A stretch of 64,000 nt of DNA from CAZGMC01 sp964526565 (GTDB lineage: Bacteria > Pseudomonadota > Alphaproteobacteria > DSM-16000 > Inquilinaceae). Below the pieces are notes generated by a model that saw nothing but the letters and a program-made list of their open reading frames with translations, had not been told where the DNA came from and did not search any database. Position 1 is the first letter of the stretch, and each line of letters begins with the position of its first letter. Location of the stretch: positions 62,001 through 126,000 of the forward strand of contig CAZGMC010000001.1 in NCBI GenBank assembly GCA_964526565.1, read 5' to 3'. Shown piece by piece: positions 16,434-25,230 of this stretch. The position numbers and the translations under genes were made by a program.

Positions 16434-18233
16434 CTATCCGGCGGCGGCGGCTTCGGCCGGCACTTCGTCGAACGCGCCGGACCGATAGAGCCGGCGGGCA
16501 TGCGCCCTATTGAGCTTGCCGGAACTGGTCAGCGGCAGGCTGCGCGGCGGCACCAGGACAATCCGGCAGTCGATGCCGGTGGCCCGGAAAATCGCCGCGT
16601 GCAGCTCCTTGCGCAATGCGGCGCGTCGGCCATCCTCCTGCACGCCTGTCTGCGCCAGCAATACAGGCACCTCGCGACCCGTGGCATCCAGGACAGCAAA
16701 CGCTGCCGTATCGCGGTTGCGCAGTTGCCCGTTCGCCCGTTCGGCGTGCCATTCGAGATCCTGCGGGGCAATGTTGCGACCGTTGACGATGATCAGGTCC
16801 TTTTGCCGCCCAACGATGAACAGTCGGCCCTCGGCGAGGTAGCCGAGGTCGCCCGTGTCGAGCCAGCCGTCGACGCAGAGCCCGTCGTCCGCCTCCGGTC
16901 CGGCGGCATCGTAACCCTCCATCAGGCTGGGGCCGGCAATCAGGATCCGGCCGACCGTGCGTTCGGGGAGCCGGCCCCCGGCGCCGTCCCGTATCTCCAC
17001 CCGATAGCCCGGCATCGGCGCACCGCAACCGACGAAGCAGCCGGCAGCGTGCGGATCTCCGTTCACCCGCTCGGCCACCCCGTCCTCTGCCAGCTTGCGG
17101 CGATCCACGAGGTCCACGACCGGAGGCTGTCCAAGCGCGCCAAAACTCACCGCGAGCGTCGCCTCCGCCAGCCCGTAGGCCGGCACGAACGCTTCCCGGC
17201 GAAAGCCGACGGCCTCGAACATCTCGGCAAAGCCGGCCAGGGTACCGGGGCGGATGCGCTCGCCGCCCACGCCGGCGACCCGCCAGCACGACAGGTCAAG
17301 AGACTCGATCTGCCGGGGCCGGCGCGTGCAAAGCTCGTAGCCGAAGTCGGGACTGAAGGCGAGGGTGCTGCGATTGCGCGAGATCATGTGCAGCCACTGC
17401 ATCGGCTGCCGCGCGAACGCTTCGGGCGTCAGATAGTCGACCGAAAGCTGGCAGGTGACGGGGATCACCAGGAAGCCGATCAGCCCCATGTCGTGATAGA
17501 ACGGCAGCCACGACGCCGCGCGGTCGCCGGGACCCGCGTTCAGGCCGTTCCGGACGACGGCGCGGGCGTTCGCCATCAGCGCATCCTGGGTGATGCGAAT
17601 GCCACGCGGCCTGCGCGTACTGCCGGAGGAATACTGGATGTGGCTGATCTCCCCGGCCCCGAGCGGCTCCAGGGCGGACTCGGCTGCGGCCTCCTGCATC
17701 AAGGCGACAACCGTCGTCACCCGCTCGACCGGCAGGTCCGCGGCCGCATCCTCGACGGCCCCGGAAACCGGATCCGGAGCCAGCACAAGGCGCACCCGCG
17801 CGCTGCGGATCACATTGCGCAGCGTCGTGACATGATCGTCACGATTGCCGAGACCACTGTGCGCGGGCAGGGGAACGGCGACGAGCCCCGCGTATTGACA
17901 GGCGAAGAATGCGATGACGAAATCGGGGCCGGTCTCCGCGACGATGCCGACCCGGTCACCGCGTGCCAGCCTCCGCCCGAGCAGACCCGCTGCCACGGCG
18001 CGTGCTTGCATGCGCAGGTCGGCGTACGTCAGGCAGCGGTCCAGGCGCCCGCGCCGATCGTGAAAGGTCAGCCCGGTGCCGCCTTGCGCCGCATAATCCA
18101 GTGCCTCGGCGAGGCTGGCAAAGTTGGCGGGGCGAAACGCCAGGGTTGCGTTGGCGGTGTCTGGCGGGGATGTGCAGGCATCGAGGTGCGCGCGCTCACC
18201 GGAGTGCGCAATAAAAGATTGGGTATTTTGCAT
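16434..18233 (-). CDS. aasR: Fatty-acyl AMP ligase / acyl-ACP synthetase
   Basis: 599 residues of the ANL superfamily. Motifs are YSSGSTRRPRGI (P-loop), SWLPFYHDMGLIG, YGLAEATLAVSFG and GWLDTGDLGYLAEGRLFIVG, ending with a Lys-containing SSGKLNRA. The HDMGLIG and early layout match FAAL-type ligases that load acyl groups on ACPs instead of CoA. First gene of the aasR-cerR-acpR-spt operon, transcribed away from the GT4 gene. Likely activates the fatty acid that AcpR delivers to Spt. Confidence 0.87.
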   Translation of the reverse strand: MQNTQSFIAHSGERAHLDACTSPPDTANATLAFRPANFASLAEALDYAAQGGTGLTFHDRRGRLDRCLTYADLRMQARAVAAGLLGRRLARGDRVGIVAETGPDFVIAFFACQYAGLVAVPLPAHSGLGNRDDHVTTLRNVIRSARVRLVLAPDPVSGAVEDAAADLPVERVTTVVALMQEAAAESALEPLGAGEISHIQYSSGSTRRPRGIRITQDALMANARAVVRNGLNAGPGDRAASWLPFYHDMGLIGFLVIPVTCQLSVDYLTPEAFARQPMQWLHMISRNRSTLAFSPDFGYELCTRRPRQIESLDLSCWRVAGVGGERIRPGTLAGFAEMFEAVGFRREAFVPAYGLAEATLAVSFGALGQPPVVDLVDRRKLAEDGVAERVNGDPHAAGCFVGCGAPMPGYRVEIRDGAGGRLPERTVGRILIAGPSLMEGYDAAGPEADDGLCVDGWLDTGDLGYLAEGRLFIVGRQKDLIIVNGRNIAPQDLEWHAERANGQLRNRDTAAFAVLDATGREVPVLLAQTGVQEDGRRAALRKELHAAIFRATGIDCRIVLVPPRSLPLTSSGKLNRAHARRLYRSGAFDEVPAEAAAAG

Positions 18234-18273
18234 TGTCTGCCAGGCGCTTTGTTATCGTTAAGGTGGTGCAGAT

Positions 18274-18313
18274 TAAGAGTCGGACCCGAAATTGAAGGCA
18301 ATCCGGACTCTTA
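18274..18313. promoter_or_regulatory. Imperfect inverted repeat in the divergent aasR/GT4 promoter region
   Basis: taagagtcgga (18274-18284) is mirrored by tccggactctta (18302-18313), with one extra base, in the AT-rich 162-bp space between the divergent aasR and GT4 genes. Candidate operator or a transcript hairpin; no regulator is known. Confidence 0.35.
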
Positions 18314-18395
18314 GGTTGAATTCCCGTCGCCCCCTCACTGCCGCCCGCTTTTTGTACCTTTGATGTCAAATATTGTGAGATCGTGAGTCAAGACA

Positions 18396-19628
18396 ATGAC
18401 GTTGGAAGCTTATTCGCGTAATTGTGATGACACCGAGAGCGATGCGCCATGCGTGCTCAGCATCGCGATCTTCCTGCACTCGCTGGAAGCAGGCGGTGCC
18501 CAGCAGCGGGCGCTCGCGCTTGCCGGGCATTTCCGCCGGCGCGGCCATCGCGTGACCCTGCTGCTGGTGAGCGCAGAGGGGCCGTTGCGGCCCGCCGTGC
18601 CCGCTGGCGTGGCGGTTCGGGCCCTGGGGACGGCAGTTGCCGGCTGGCCGCGGTTCGGCCGCGCGCGCCGTTGGCGGGTGCGCGGGGTGGTTGTACGGCT
18701 CGCGCGGGCGCTGCGCCGCGAGCGCTTCGACGTGCTGCTGTCAGCCGCCAATCACGTCAACCTCGCCGCCTGCTGGGCGCATGCCCTGGCCGCGGTGCCC
18801 GGCACCGCGCTGGTTCTGCGCATCAGCAACCACCTGAGCCGCGCCGGCCGCGGCCGCCGGTTCCAGCGCGCCCTCATGCTGGCGGCGGCGCGCCCAGGCT
18901 TCCGCCGCGCGGACGCCCTGATCGCCGTGTCGCATGAGGTTGCAGTGGACGCCGCCCGGGCCTTGCGGATCCCAGCCGATCGGGTCGAGGTGCTGGCGAA
19001 CCCGGTCCTGAACCGGATCCTGCCGGCTGCGGCGCAGCAGCCGGTCGAGCACCCCTGGTTCCACGACGCATCCGTGCCGGTGATCCTGGCCGTCGGCCGT
19101 CTCGCTGTGCAGAAGGACTACCCGACACTGCTGCGCGCCGTGGCTGCCGTGTGCGCAATGCGGCCCGTGCGCCTCGTCGTCCTGGGCGACGGACCCGAAC
19201 GCGCGCGTCTCCTGGCGCTGGCCGGACAGCTGGGGATCGCCGGTGCGGTCGACTTCGCCGGCCACGACCCCAACCCCTGGCGCTACATGCGCCGGGCCGG
19301 CGTCACCGTGCTGTCCTCGCTTTGGGAAGGCATGCCGGGCGCGCTGATCGAGGCGATGGCCTGTGGTTGCCCGGTCGTCGGCACCGATTGCGCGGGCGGC
19401 AGCCGCGAGTTGCTGGATGACGGCCGCCTGGCGCCGCTTGTGCCGGTGGCCGATCCGGGCGCGCTGGCCCGCGCCATCGTGCAGGCGCTGGACACACCGC
19501 CGTCGGCTGCGGCGCTCCGTGCAGCGACGCGCCCATATCGGATCGAGGATGCCGGCGACGCCTATCTGCGCGTGCTCCGCCGTTGCGCAGAGGCCGTATG
19601 TCCGCGGCCGCGGCCCGGGTGCGCGTGA
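18396..19628 (+). CDS. Glycosyltransferase family 4 (GT-B)
   Basis: 410 residues. N-terminal IAIFLHSLEAGGAQQRALAL is the acceptor-side start typical of GT4. The C-terminal donor half shows ILAVGRLAVQKDYPTLLRA, LGDGPERARL, DFAGHDPNPWRYMRRA and SLWEGMPGALIEAMACGCPV (the E-x7-E pair). It is divergent from the ceramide operon. It could add a sugar to ceramide to make a glycosphingolipid, as LPS-poor alphaproteobacteria do, or serve capsule synthesis; only context favours the first. Confidence 0.85.
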   Translation: MTLEAYSRNCDDTESDAPCVLSIAIFLHSLEAGGAQQRALALAGHFRRRGHRVTLLLVSAEGPLRPAVPAGVAVRALGTAVAGWPRFGRARRWRVRGVVVRLARALRRERFDVLLSAANHVNLAACWAHALAAVPGTALVLRISNHLSRAGRGRRFQRALMLAAARPGFRRADALIAVSHEVAVDAARALRIPADRVEVLANPVLNRILPAAAQQPVEHPWFHDASVPVILAVGRLAVQKDYPTLLRAVAAVCAMRPVRLVVLGDGPERARLLALAGQLGIAGAVDFAGHDPNPWRYMRRAGVTVLSSLWEGMPGALIEAMACGCPVVGTDCAGGSRELLDDGRLAPLVPVADPGALARAIVQALDTPPSAAALRAATRPYRIEDAGDAYLRVLRRCAEAVCPRPRPGCA

Positions 19629-19817
19629 CGGGGCCGGCCGGCTGCACGACACCCGGTCTCCATGGTCCGGCCGGCTGCTGCCGCTCTGGCGTGGCCGGCG
19701 GCGCGCACGTCGCTGATGACGGCTGCCTCATCACGCCACTGTGTCTGCCCATCGGATGAGCCGCTTGGCATCATGGGCGCCTGTGATCTCGACGGTGATC
19801 TCGAAGGACCGGCAGCC

Positions 19818-21713
19818 ATGCGAAACCTGCCCTCGCCACGGAACGGCACGCAGCTCGCCCGGTCGCACGGTGCGGCCAGGGCGCCGGCATCGGATGAAGC
19901 CGCCTTTCCCCCGATCGAGGACTACGCTGCCATCGGCAATTGCCGGACCACGGCTCTTGTCTCGCGGCAGGGCTCCATCGACTGGCTGTGCCTGCCGCAC
20001 GTGTCGGCCCCGGCCATCTTTGCCGCGCTCCTGGACCGGCGCCGGGGCGGGCGCTTCGCCGTCAGGCCGGCCACGCCGTTCGTCGCGCGCCGGCACTATC
20101 TCGGCGACACCAACGTTCTCGAAACGACGTTCGAGTGCGAAACCGGCACGGTCCGCCTGATCGACTGCATGTCGATGCTGAACACCAGCGGGCGCGGACT
20201 GACCCTCGATCCGCAGCACGAGGTGCTCCGGATGATCGACGTGACAGCGGGCACGGTCGATCTGGAAATCATCTATGAACCGCGGCCGTACTATGGAAAG
20301 TTCCCGATGCACCTGCGCCGCCGTGGCGCCCTGGGCTGGGCCTGCCAGCACCGCGATCAGATACTGATCCTCAACGCCGATGTGCCGCTTGCTTCTGCAG
20401 AAGACGGCAGCGCCCTGCGGACGACCGTTCGCCTGCGGGCGGGCGACCGGCGCTTCCTGTCGCTGAGCTACACGCGCCGCGACATCGCCGCCGTCGCCCC
20501 GCTCGGCAGTGCCGCCGGGCAGCGGCTGCAGGCGACCCTGGCGTGGTGGCAGGCCTGGGCCGACCGGTGTCGCTTTCAGGGACCGTATCGGCCGGTCGTG
20601 GTCCGCAGTGCGCTGGCGCTCAAGCTGATGACATACGACCTGTCGGGCGCCGTCGTTGCGGCGCCGACCGCGTCGCTGCCCGAGTCGATCGGCGGGGTGC
20701 GCAACTGGGACTACCGGTTCTGCTGGCTGCGGGATGCCGCCCTGACGCTGCGGGCCTTCACCGATCTCGGCTACCAGGCGGAGGGCCGGAAGTTCGTGGG
20801 CTGGCTGCTTCACGCCACGCGGTTGACCTGGCCCGAACTCAACATTCTCTACGATGTCCATGGCGAGACCAACCTGCACGAGCGGCAGATCGACTGGCTG
20901 GAGGGATACCGGCAGTCGCGGCCGGTGCATATCGGCAACGATGCCAAGGACCAGCTGCAACTGGACGTCTATGGCGCCGTGCTCCTCGCCGTCGCCGACC
21001 TGGTGATGACGGGCGGCCGCATCGACCGCCAGCAGGCCCGCACCCTGGCCGGCTTCGGGCGCACCGTCATGCGGCGCTGGCGCGAGCCCGATGAGGGCAT
21101 CTGGGAGTTCCGCGGGCCTCGCCGGCACAACACGCATTCCAAGATGCTGTGCTGGGTGGCGCTGGACTGCCTGATCCGGTTGCATGAGATGGGCCAGCTG
21201 CGCCTTCCCGTCGAAGCCTGCAAGAGCGAACGCCACGCCATCCGGATGGCCATCGAGCGGCACGGCTACAATGAACAGCTGGACAGCTATGTCGGTGCGT
21301 TCGACGGGACGGAGCCCGATGCGAGCCTGCTCCTGATGCCCTGCTACGGCTACAGGAGCGCATCGGATCCGCGCATGCTCTCAACCTTCAAGTTTATCGA
21401 TCGCGAACTCGGGCATGACGGCCTGCTGTACCGCTACCGGCCCGGCAGCGACGGTTTGCCGGGCGCCGAGGGTGCCTTCGGGATCTGCAGCTTCTGGGGC
21501 GTCGATTTTCTGGCACGGACGGGCGCGGTGGCGGAGGCCGCCGAACGGTTCCGGCACCTGCTCTCCTTCGCCAACGACGTGGGGCTGTTCGCCGAGGAGA
21601 TCGATCCGTCGACGGGCACCGCGCTCGGCAATTTCCCGCAGGCCTTCACCCATGTCGGGCTGATCAATGCGGCGTGCATGCTTGCTCGGGCCGGGACGGA
21701 CGGCATGACCTGA
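19818..21713 (+). CDS. Glycoside hydrolase family 15 (glucoamylase/trehalase-like)
   Basis: About 631 residues starting at an ATG with gaagga eight bases upstream (the frame is open to 19662). The N-terminal super-sandwich domain starts IEDYAAIGNCRTTALVSRQG. The (alpha/alpha)6 barrel follows, with the substrate-binding NWDYRFCWLRDAALTLRAF and a C-terminal acidic region EEIDPSTGTALGNFPQAFTH. Such proteins hydrolyse alpha-glucans or trehalose and are usually cytoplasmic; no signal peptide is visible. Lies 189 bp after GT4 with the small membrane protein following. A decayed relative lies at 2490-2637. Confidence 0.88.
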   Translation: MRNLPSPRNGTQLARSHGAARAPASDEAAFPPIEDYAAIGNCRTTALVSRQGSIDWLCLPHVSAPAIFAALLDRRRGGRFAVRPATPFVARRHYLGDTNVLETTFECETGTVRLIDCMSMLNTSGRGLTLDPQHEVLRMIDVTAGTVDLEIIYEPRPYYGKFPMHLRRRGALGWACQHRDQILILNADVPLASAEDGSALRTTVRLRAGDRRFLSLSYTRRDIAAVAPLGSAAGQRLQATLAWWQAWADRCRFQGPYRPVVVRSALALKLMTYDLSGAVVAAPTASLPESIGGVRNWDYRFCWLRDAALTLRAFTDLGYQAEGRKFVGWLLHATRLTWPELNILYDVHGETNLHERQIDWLEGYRQSRPVHIGNDAKDQLQLDVYGAVLLAVADLVMTGGRIDRQQARTLAGFGRTVMRRWREPDEGIWEFRGPRRHNTHSKMLCWVALDCLIRLHEMGQLRLPVEACKSERHAIRMAIERHGYNEQLDSYVGAFDGTEPDASLLLMPCYGYRSASDPRMLSTFKFIDRELGHDGLLYRYRPGSDGLPGAEGAFGICSFWGVDFLARTGAVAEAAERFRHLLSFANDVGLFAEEIDPSTGTALGNFPQAFTHVGLINAACMLARAGTDGMT

Positions 21714-21732
21714 TGGTGAGGATGGAGCCCGG

Positions 21733-22251
21733 ATGATGCCGCTGTCGTTCATGCTGAGCCATTGGGCCGATGTTCTGCTCTGGAGCCTGTTGGCGACCAT
21801 CGCCATGACGACGATCCTGCACGGCAGCCAGGGCATGGGGCTGTCACGGCTGAGCCTGTCGTTCCTGGCCGGCACCTGGGTGACGGCGGACCGGGGCCGG
21901 GCCAACGTCGTGGGCTTTGTGATCTACACGATCGGCGGCTGGCTGTTTGCCATCATCTATGTGCTGGTGTTCCTGAGCCTGGGCCATGGAACCTGGTGGG
22001 TCGGCGGCCTGCTGGGGTTGCTGCACGGCCTGTTCCTGTTGACGGTGGCCCTGCCGTTGCTGCCGTATATCCATCCCCGCATTGCCTCGGAGTACGACGG
22101 CCCGACGGCACTGGAGCGCCTGGAACCGCCCGGGTTCATGGGCCTCAACTACGGCTACCGCACGCCGTTCACGACGCTGCTTGCGCAAACAGTGTACGGC
22201 GTGATCCTTGGCGCCTGCTTCCAGATCATGACAGGCGGCGGCTGGCCATAG
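21733..22251 (+). CDS. Small integral membrane protein of unknown function
   Basis: 172 residues with about four hydrophobic helices (7-28, 57-85, 88-110, 148-166) and polar loops containing HGSQGMGLSRLSLSFLAGTWVT and EPPGFMGLNYGYRTP. I do not recognise a named family, though similar unannotated proteins occur in proteobacteria. It starts 20 bp after the GH15 gene behind a good purine stretch, so it is probably co-transcribed. Confidence 0.7.
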   Translation: MMPLSFMLSHWADVLLWSLLATIAMTTILHGSQGMGLSRLSLSFLAGTWVTADRGRANVVGFVIYTIGGWLFAIIYVLVFLSLGHGTWWVGGLLGLLHGLFLLTVALPLLPYIHPRIASEYDGPTALERLEPPGFMGLNYGYRTPFTTLLAQTVYGVILGACFQIMTGGGWP

Positions 22252-22264
22252 CCGGGCCGGAGCG

Positions 22265-22600
22265 GCCGGTAATTGCCTGACTTCCGCGAGCAGCCGGTTG
22301 ATCTCGTCGGCGACCACGTCGGGATGGTCCTCGGGAGTGAAATGCTTGCCGCCCTCGATGCGGTGGAGCGGCGCGGTGGAGCGGCGCGGTGGAGCGGCGC
22401 GGTGGAGCGGCGCGCCCAGGTCGCGGGCAAAGCGTTCGCCATACGTTATCTTCTGGAAGGCATCAGCAGTGCCCCGGCACGACGTGGCGCCAGAGCCGCG
22501 GGCAGGAGGGAATGCCGTGAACGAGCACCAGCGGCACGCCTTCCCCCTGCTCGTCCCAGCGCATCCGGAGTCCCTCAACGGTGACACTCGTCTGTTCCAT
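22265..22600 (-). pseudogene. Alpha/beta hydrolase pseudogene with internal deletion
   Basis: From ATG 22600 the minus strand reads MEQTSVTVEGLRMRWDEQGE followed by LVLVHGIPSCPRLWRHVVP, a normal hydrolase N-terminus, then hits a stop at about 22463. Directly after, another frame gives YGERFARDLGAPL and EGGKHFTPEDHPDVVADEIN, the C-terminal catalytic-His region of haloalkane dehalogenase-like enzymes. About 200 central residues are missing. Four copies of a 13-bp repeat (22361-22412) lie inside the C-terminal piece and also break its frame. Confidence 0.75.
22361..22412 (+). repeat. 13-bp tandem repeat, four perfect copies
   Basis: cggtggagcggcg is repeated four times without a mismatch. As 13 is not a multiple of three, each copy shifts the reading frame of the hydrolase remnant, which fits slippage in an already dead gene. 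Confidence 0.9.
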
Positions 22601-22908
22601 TGCTCAACTTCCCCCTCGTCCATCCCGTAGAGCGAGCGGCAGATACCGCCCGCGGACCGACGCTTGTGGTGCGGCTGAGGAAGAAACCCGGACAACAGAG
22701 GGAAGTTCGGCGGCAGCCCGCAGACTGGCAGAGGTTGGTGGATTGGGTCGGTGGGGGGAGGGAAAAGCCCGGTCTGCACGAGGCGCAGGCAAGACGATGA
22801 ACCGCCCAAAACGAGAGGGCGCGCAAAGCCGTGGGCGCGCGCCACGCCGGCCAAACCCGACCGGCCTCAAACAACCCGGCCTCAAACAACGATATGCGGG
22901 AAGAATAT

Positions 22909-22985
22909 TGGTCGGAGTGAGTGGATTCGAACCACCGGCCCCCGCCTCCCGAAGACGGTGCTCTACCAGGCTGAGCTACACTCCG
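22909..22985 (-). tRNA. tRNA-Pro (anticodon CGG)
   Basis: 77 nt including an encoded CCA. Acceptor CGGAGTG pairs with CACTCCG, D-arm GCTCAGCCTGGTAGAGC, anticodon stem CCGTC/GGCGG with loop TTCGGGA (anticodon CGG), T-arm GGTGG-TTCGAAT-CCACT. It reads the CCG proline codon, common in this GC-rich genome. The hydrolase pseudogene lies on its 3' side, about 300 bp away. Confidence 0.97.
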
Positions 22986-23044
22986 GCCGAACGCCCTCAA
23001 TATAGCGGTTCGGGCGCGCCGCGCAAGGTGGTTGCGGTGCCGGG

Positions 23045-24064
23045 CTAGAAGTCCCGGTCGATGCAGAAGTCGACCACGTCGAGCAGGGTGGTCCGCAGCG
23101 GCCCGTCCGGGAACGGGGCCAGCGCCGCCTGGGCATCCACACCGAACCGGCGGGCGCGGGTAATGGTGTCCGCCAGGGCATTGTGGTGGTACATCAGCCG
23201 GATTGCCTCGTCCAGGTCGCCGTCGCGCCGCTCCTGCTGCTCCAGCGTGCGGCGCCAGAAGACGCGCTCGGGCTCGCTGCCGCGGGCATAGGCCAGCACC
23301 ACCGGCAGGGTGATCTTGCCGTCACGAAAGTCGTCGCCGACCGTCTTGCCCAGCCGCGCCTGCAGCGCCGAATAGTCCAGAACGTCGTCGACGAGCTGGA
23401 AGGCCATGCCCAGGTTGACGCCGAACGTCGCCAGGGCCTGGCGGCTTGCACCGGCGACGCCGGCGACGATGCCGCCCACCTGGCACGCCGCAGCGAACAG
23501 CTCGGCCGTCTTGGCGCGGACCACGCGCAGGTAGGTGTCCTCGTCGGTGGCGGTGTCGTTCGACGCGGCGAGCTGCAATACCTCGCCCTCGGCGATGACG
23601 GCCGAGGCCTCCGACAGGGTGCGCAGCACGTCGAGCGAGCCGTCCTCGACCATGAGCTGGAAGGCGCGGGCGAACAGGAAGTCGCCGACCAGCACGCTCG
23701 GCTTGTTGCCGAACAGGTCGTTGGCCGAGGCCTGGCCGCGGCGCAGGTCGCTCTCGTCGACCACGTCGTCGTGGAGCAGGGTGGCGGTGTGGATGAACTC
23801 CACGGACGTTGCCAGACCGATGTGACGCATGCCGATGTGGCCGCACATCCGGGCGCAGGCCAGGGTCAGCAGGGGACGCAGGCGCTTGCCGCCGGATGCA
23901 ACGATGTAGCCGGCGAGCCGCGGGATGAGCTCGACCGGACTGTCCATCCGCTCGACGATGGTGCGGTTGACGGCGTTCAGGTCGTCGCTCAGCAGCGCCG
24001 CCAGCCGCTCCAGGGCGGACGGCGCGCCGCCCTCGTGCGTCGCCGTGGCGCTGGCAACGTTCAC
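23045..24064 (-). CDS. ispB: Polyprenyl diphosphate synthase (octaprenyl/decaprenyl type)
   Basis: About 339 residues from a GTG preceded by ggagg. Both Asp-rich motifs are present: LLHDDVVDESDLRRG (first DDxxD) and LVDDVLDYS (second), plus GGKRLRPLL. It elongates farnesyl diphosphate to the side chain of ubiquinone. Two small plus-strand genes start divergently 137 bp away. Length matches IspB-type enzymes (320-340). Confidence 0.93.
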   Translation of the reverse strand: MNVASATATHEGGAPSALERLAALLSDDLNAVNRTIVERMDSPVELIPRLAGYIVASGGKRLRPLLTLACARMCGHIGMRHIGLATSVEFIHTATLLHDDVVDESDLRRGQASANDLFGNKPSVLVGDFLFARAFQLMVEDGSLDVLRTLSEASAVIAEGEVLQLAASNDTATDEDTYLRVVRAKTAELFAAACQVGGIVAGVAGASRQALATFGVNLGMAFQLVDDVLDYSALQARLGKTVGDDFRDGKITLPVVLAYARGSEPERVFWRRTLEQQERRDGDLDEAIRLMYHHNALADTITRARRFGVDAQAALAPFPDGPLRTTLLDVVDFCIDRDF

Positions 24065-24200
24065 TCCCCATCCTCCAATATCGTTGACGCGCAAGGGTGA
24101 TGTCAGCCAGCTTAGGGTGGCGCCCAGGGCTGTCAAGGGCCGGCACTTTCGGCCGCAGCCGCGCCGCACGCAAGCCGAAACCGGACGCAATCGAGCCGAC

Positions 24201-24419
24201 GTGAAGGAACTGGTCCGTACCACCGACCTCGTCCGCCTGTCGTTCCTTGAGGCGCTGCTCAGCGATGCCGGCGTGCATGCCGTCGTGCTCGACGGCCACA
24301 TGTCGGTCATGGAGGGCAGCATCAACGCCATCCCGCGCCGGCTGATGGTGGACGACGCCGACTTCGCGCAGGCCCGGGCAGTGCTGCGCGAGGCCGGCGA
24401 GGCGCCCGGCCATGACTGA
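24201..24419 (+). CDS. DUF2007-domain protein
   Basis: 72 residues from a GTG: MKELVRTTDLVRLSFLEALL, then GVHAVVLDGHMS and a C-terminal LMVDDADFAQARAVL. This is the compact DUF2007 fold (putative signal-transducing domain). It commonly precedes a methyltransferase like the next gene, which overlaps it by eight bases. Function unknown. Confidence 0.8.
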   Translation: MKELVRTTDLVRLSFLEALLSDAGVHAVVLDGHMSVMEGSINAIPRRLMVDDADFAQARAVLREAGEAPGHD

Positions 24420-25224
24420 GCTGCTCGACGCCACCGAGGACGCGCTGCTCGACGGCCGCGTCCGCCTGCGCCAGCCGGCCACGGGGTATCGTGCGGCCGT
24501 CGACCCCGTGCTGCTGGCGGCGGCGGTGCCGGCGCGGCCGGGCGAGCGGCCGGGGGAGCGGCCGGGGGAGCGGGGGGGGCAGCGGGGGGGGCAGCGGGCG
24601 GCCGAGCTTGGCTGCGGTGCCGGCGCGGCCATGCTGTGCCTGGCGGCGCGGGTGCCGGACATCGCGGTCATCGGGCTGGAGCTGCAATCGGACCTTGTCG
24701 GGCTGGCGCGGCACAATATCGCGACGGCCGGGCTGGGCGAGCGGCTTGGTGCCGTGGCCGGCGACGTGCGCGATCCGCCGGAGGCGTTGGCGCCGGGCTC
24801 GTTCGACCACGTCTTCGCCAACCCGCCGTACCTCGCCGCGGGCGCGGCGACGCTGCCGCCGGACGCCGGCAAGGCCGCGGCCCACGGGGAAGGGGCGGCG
24901 GAGCTGGACGACTGGATCGCGGCGGCGCGGCGCCTGCTGCGGCCGAAGGGCTGGCTGACGCTGGTCCATCGCGCCGACCGCTTCGACGAACTCTGTGCCG
25001 CGCTGCGGGCCGGCTTCGGTGCCGTGACGCTGATCCCGCTGTGGTCGATGTCCGGCCGGCCGGCGCGGCGGGTGATCGTGCGGGCGCGCAAGGGCGTGCG
25101 CTCGCCGGCGGCGATCCTGCCGGGGCTGGTGCTGCACCGGCCCGACGGCGGCTCTTCCCGCGAGGCGGAGGCGGTACTGCGCCATGCCGCCGCGCTCTTC
25201 CCTGCACCGGACCGGGTTATCTGA
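24412..25224 (+). CDS. SAM-dependent N6-adenine methyltransferase (TrmN6-like)
   Basis: 270 residues. N-terminal LLDGRVRLRQPATGYRAAVD, SAM motif ELGCGAGAAMLCLA and catalytic NPPY (FANPPYLA) place it with tRNA1(Val) m6A37 methyltransferase-like enzymes. Between VPARP and ELGCG lies a repetitive GERPGERPGERGGQRGGQR stretch encoded by a 12-15 bp tandem repeat (about 24540-24600), which is not typical of the family and probably arose by slippage. Confidence 0.85.
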   Translation: MTELLDATEDALLDGRVRLRQPATGYRAAVDPVLLAAAVPARPGERPGERPGERGGQRGGQRAAELGCGAGAAMLCLAARVPDIAVIGLELQSDLVGLARHNIATAGLGERLGAVAGDVRDPPEALAPGSFDHVFANPPYLAAGAATLPPDAGKAAAHGEGAAELDDWIAAARRLLRPKGWLTLVHRADRFDELCAALRAGFGAVTLIPLWSMSGRPARRVIVRARKGVRSPAAILPGLVLHRPDGGSSREAEAVLRHAAALFPAPDRVI

Positions 25225-25230
25225 GGGGTC

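Noticed and set aside
22909..22985. tRNA-Pro as attachment site of an integrated element
   Set aside because: No integrase, and no duplicated tRNA 3' end was seen on either side.
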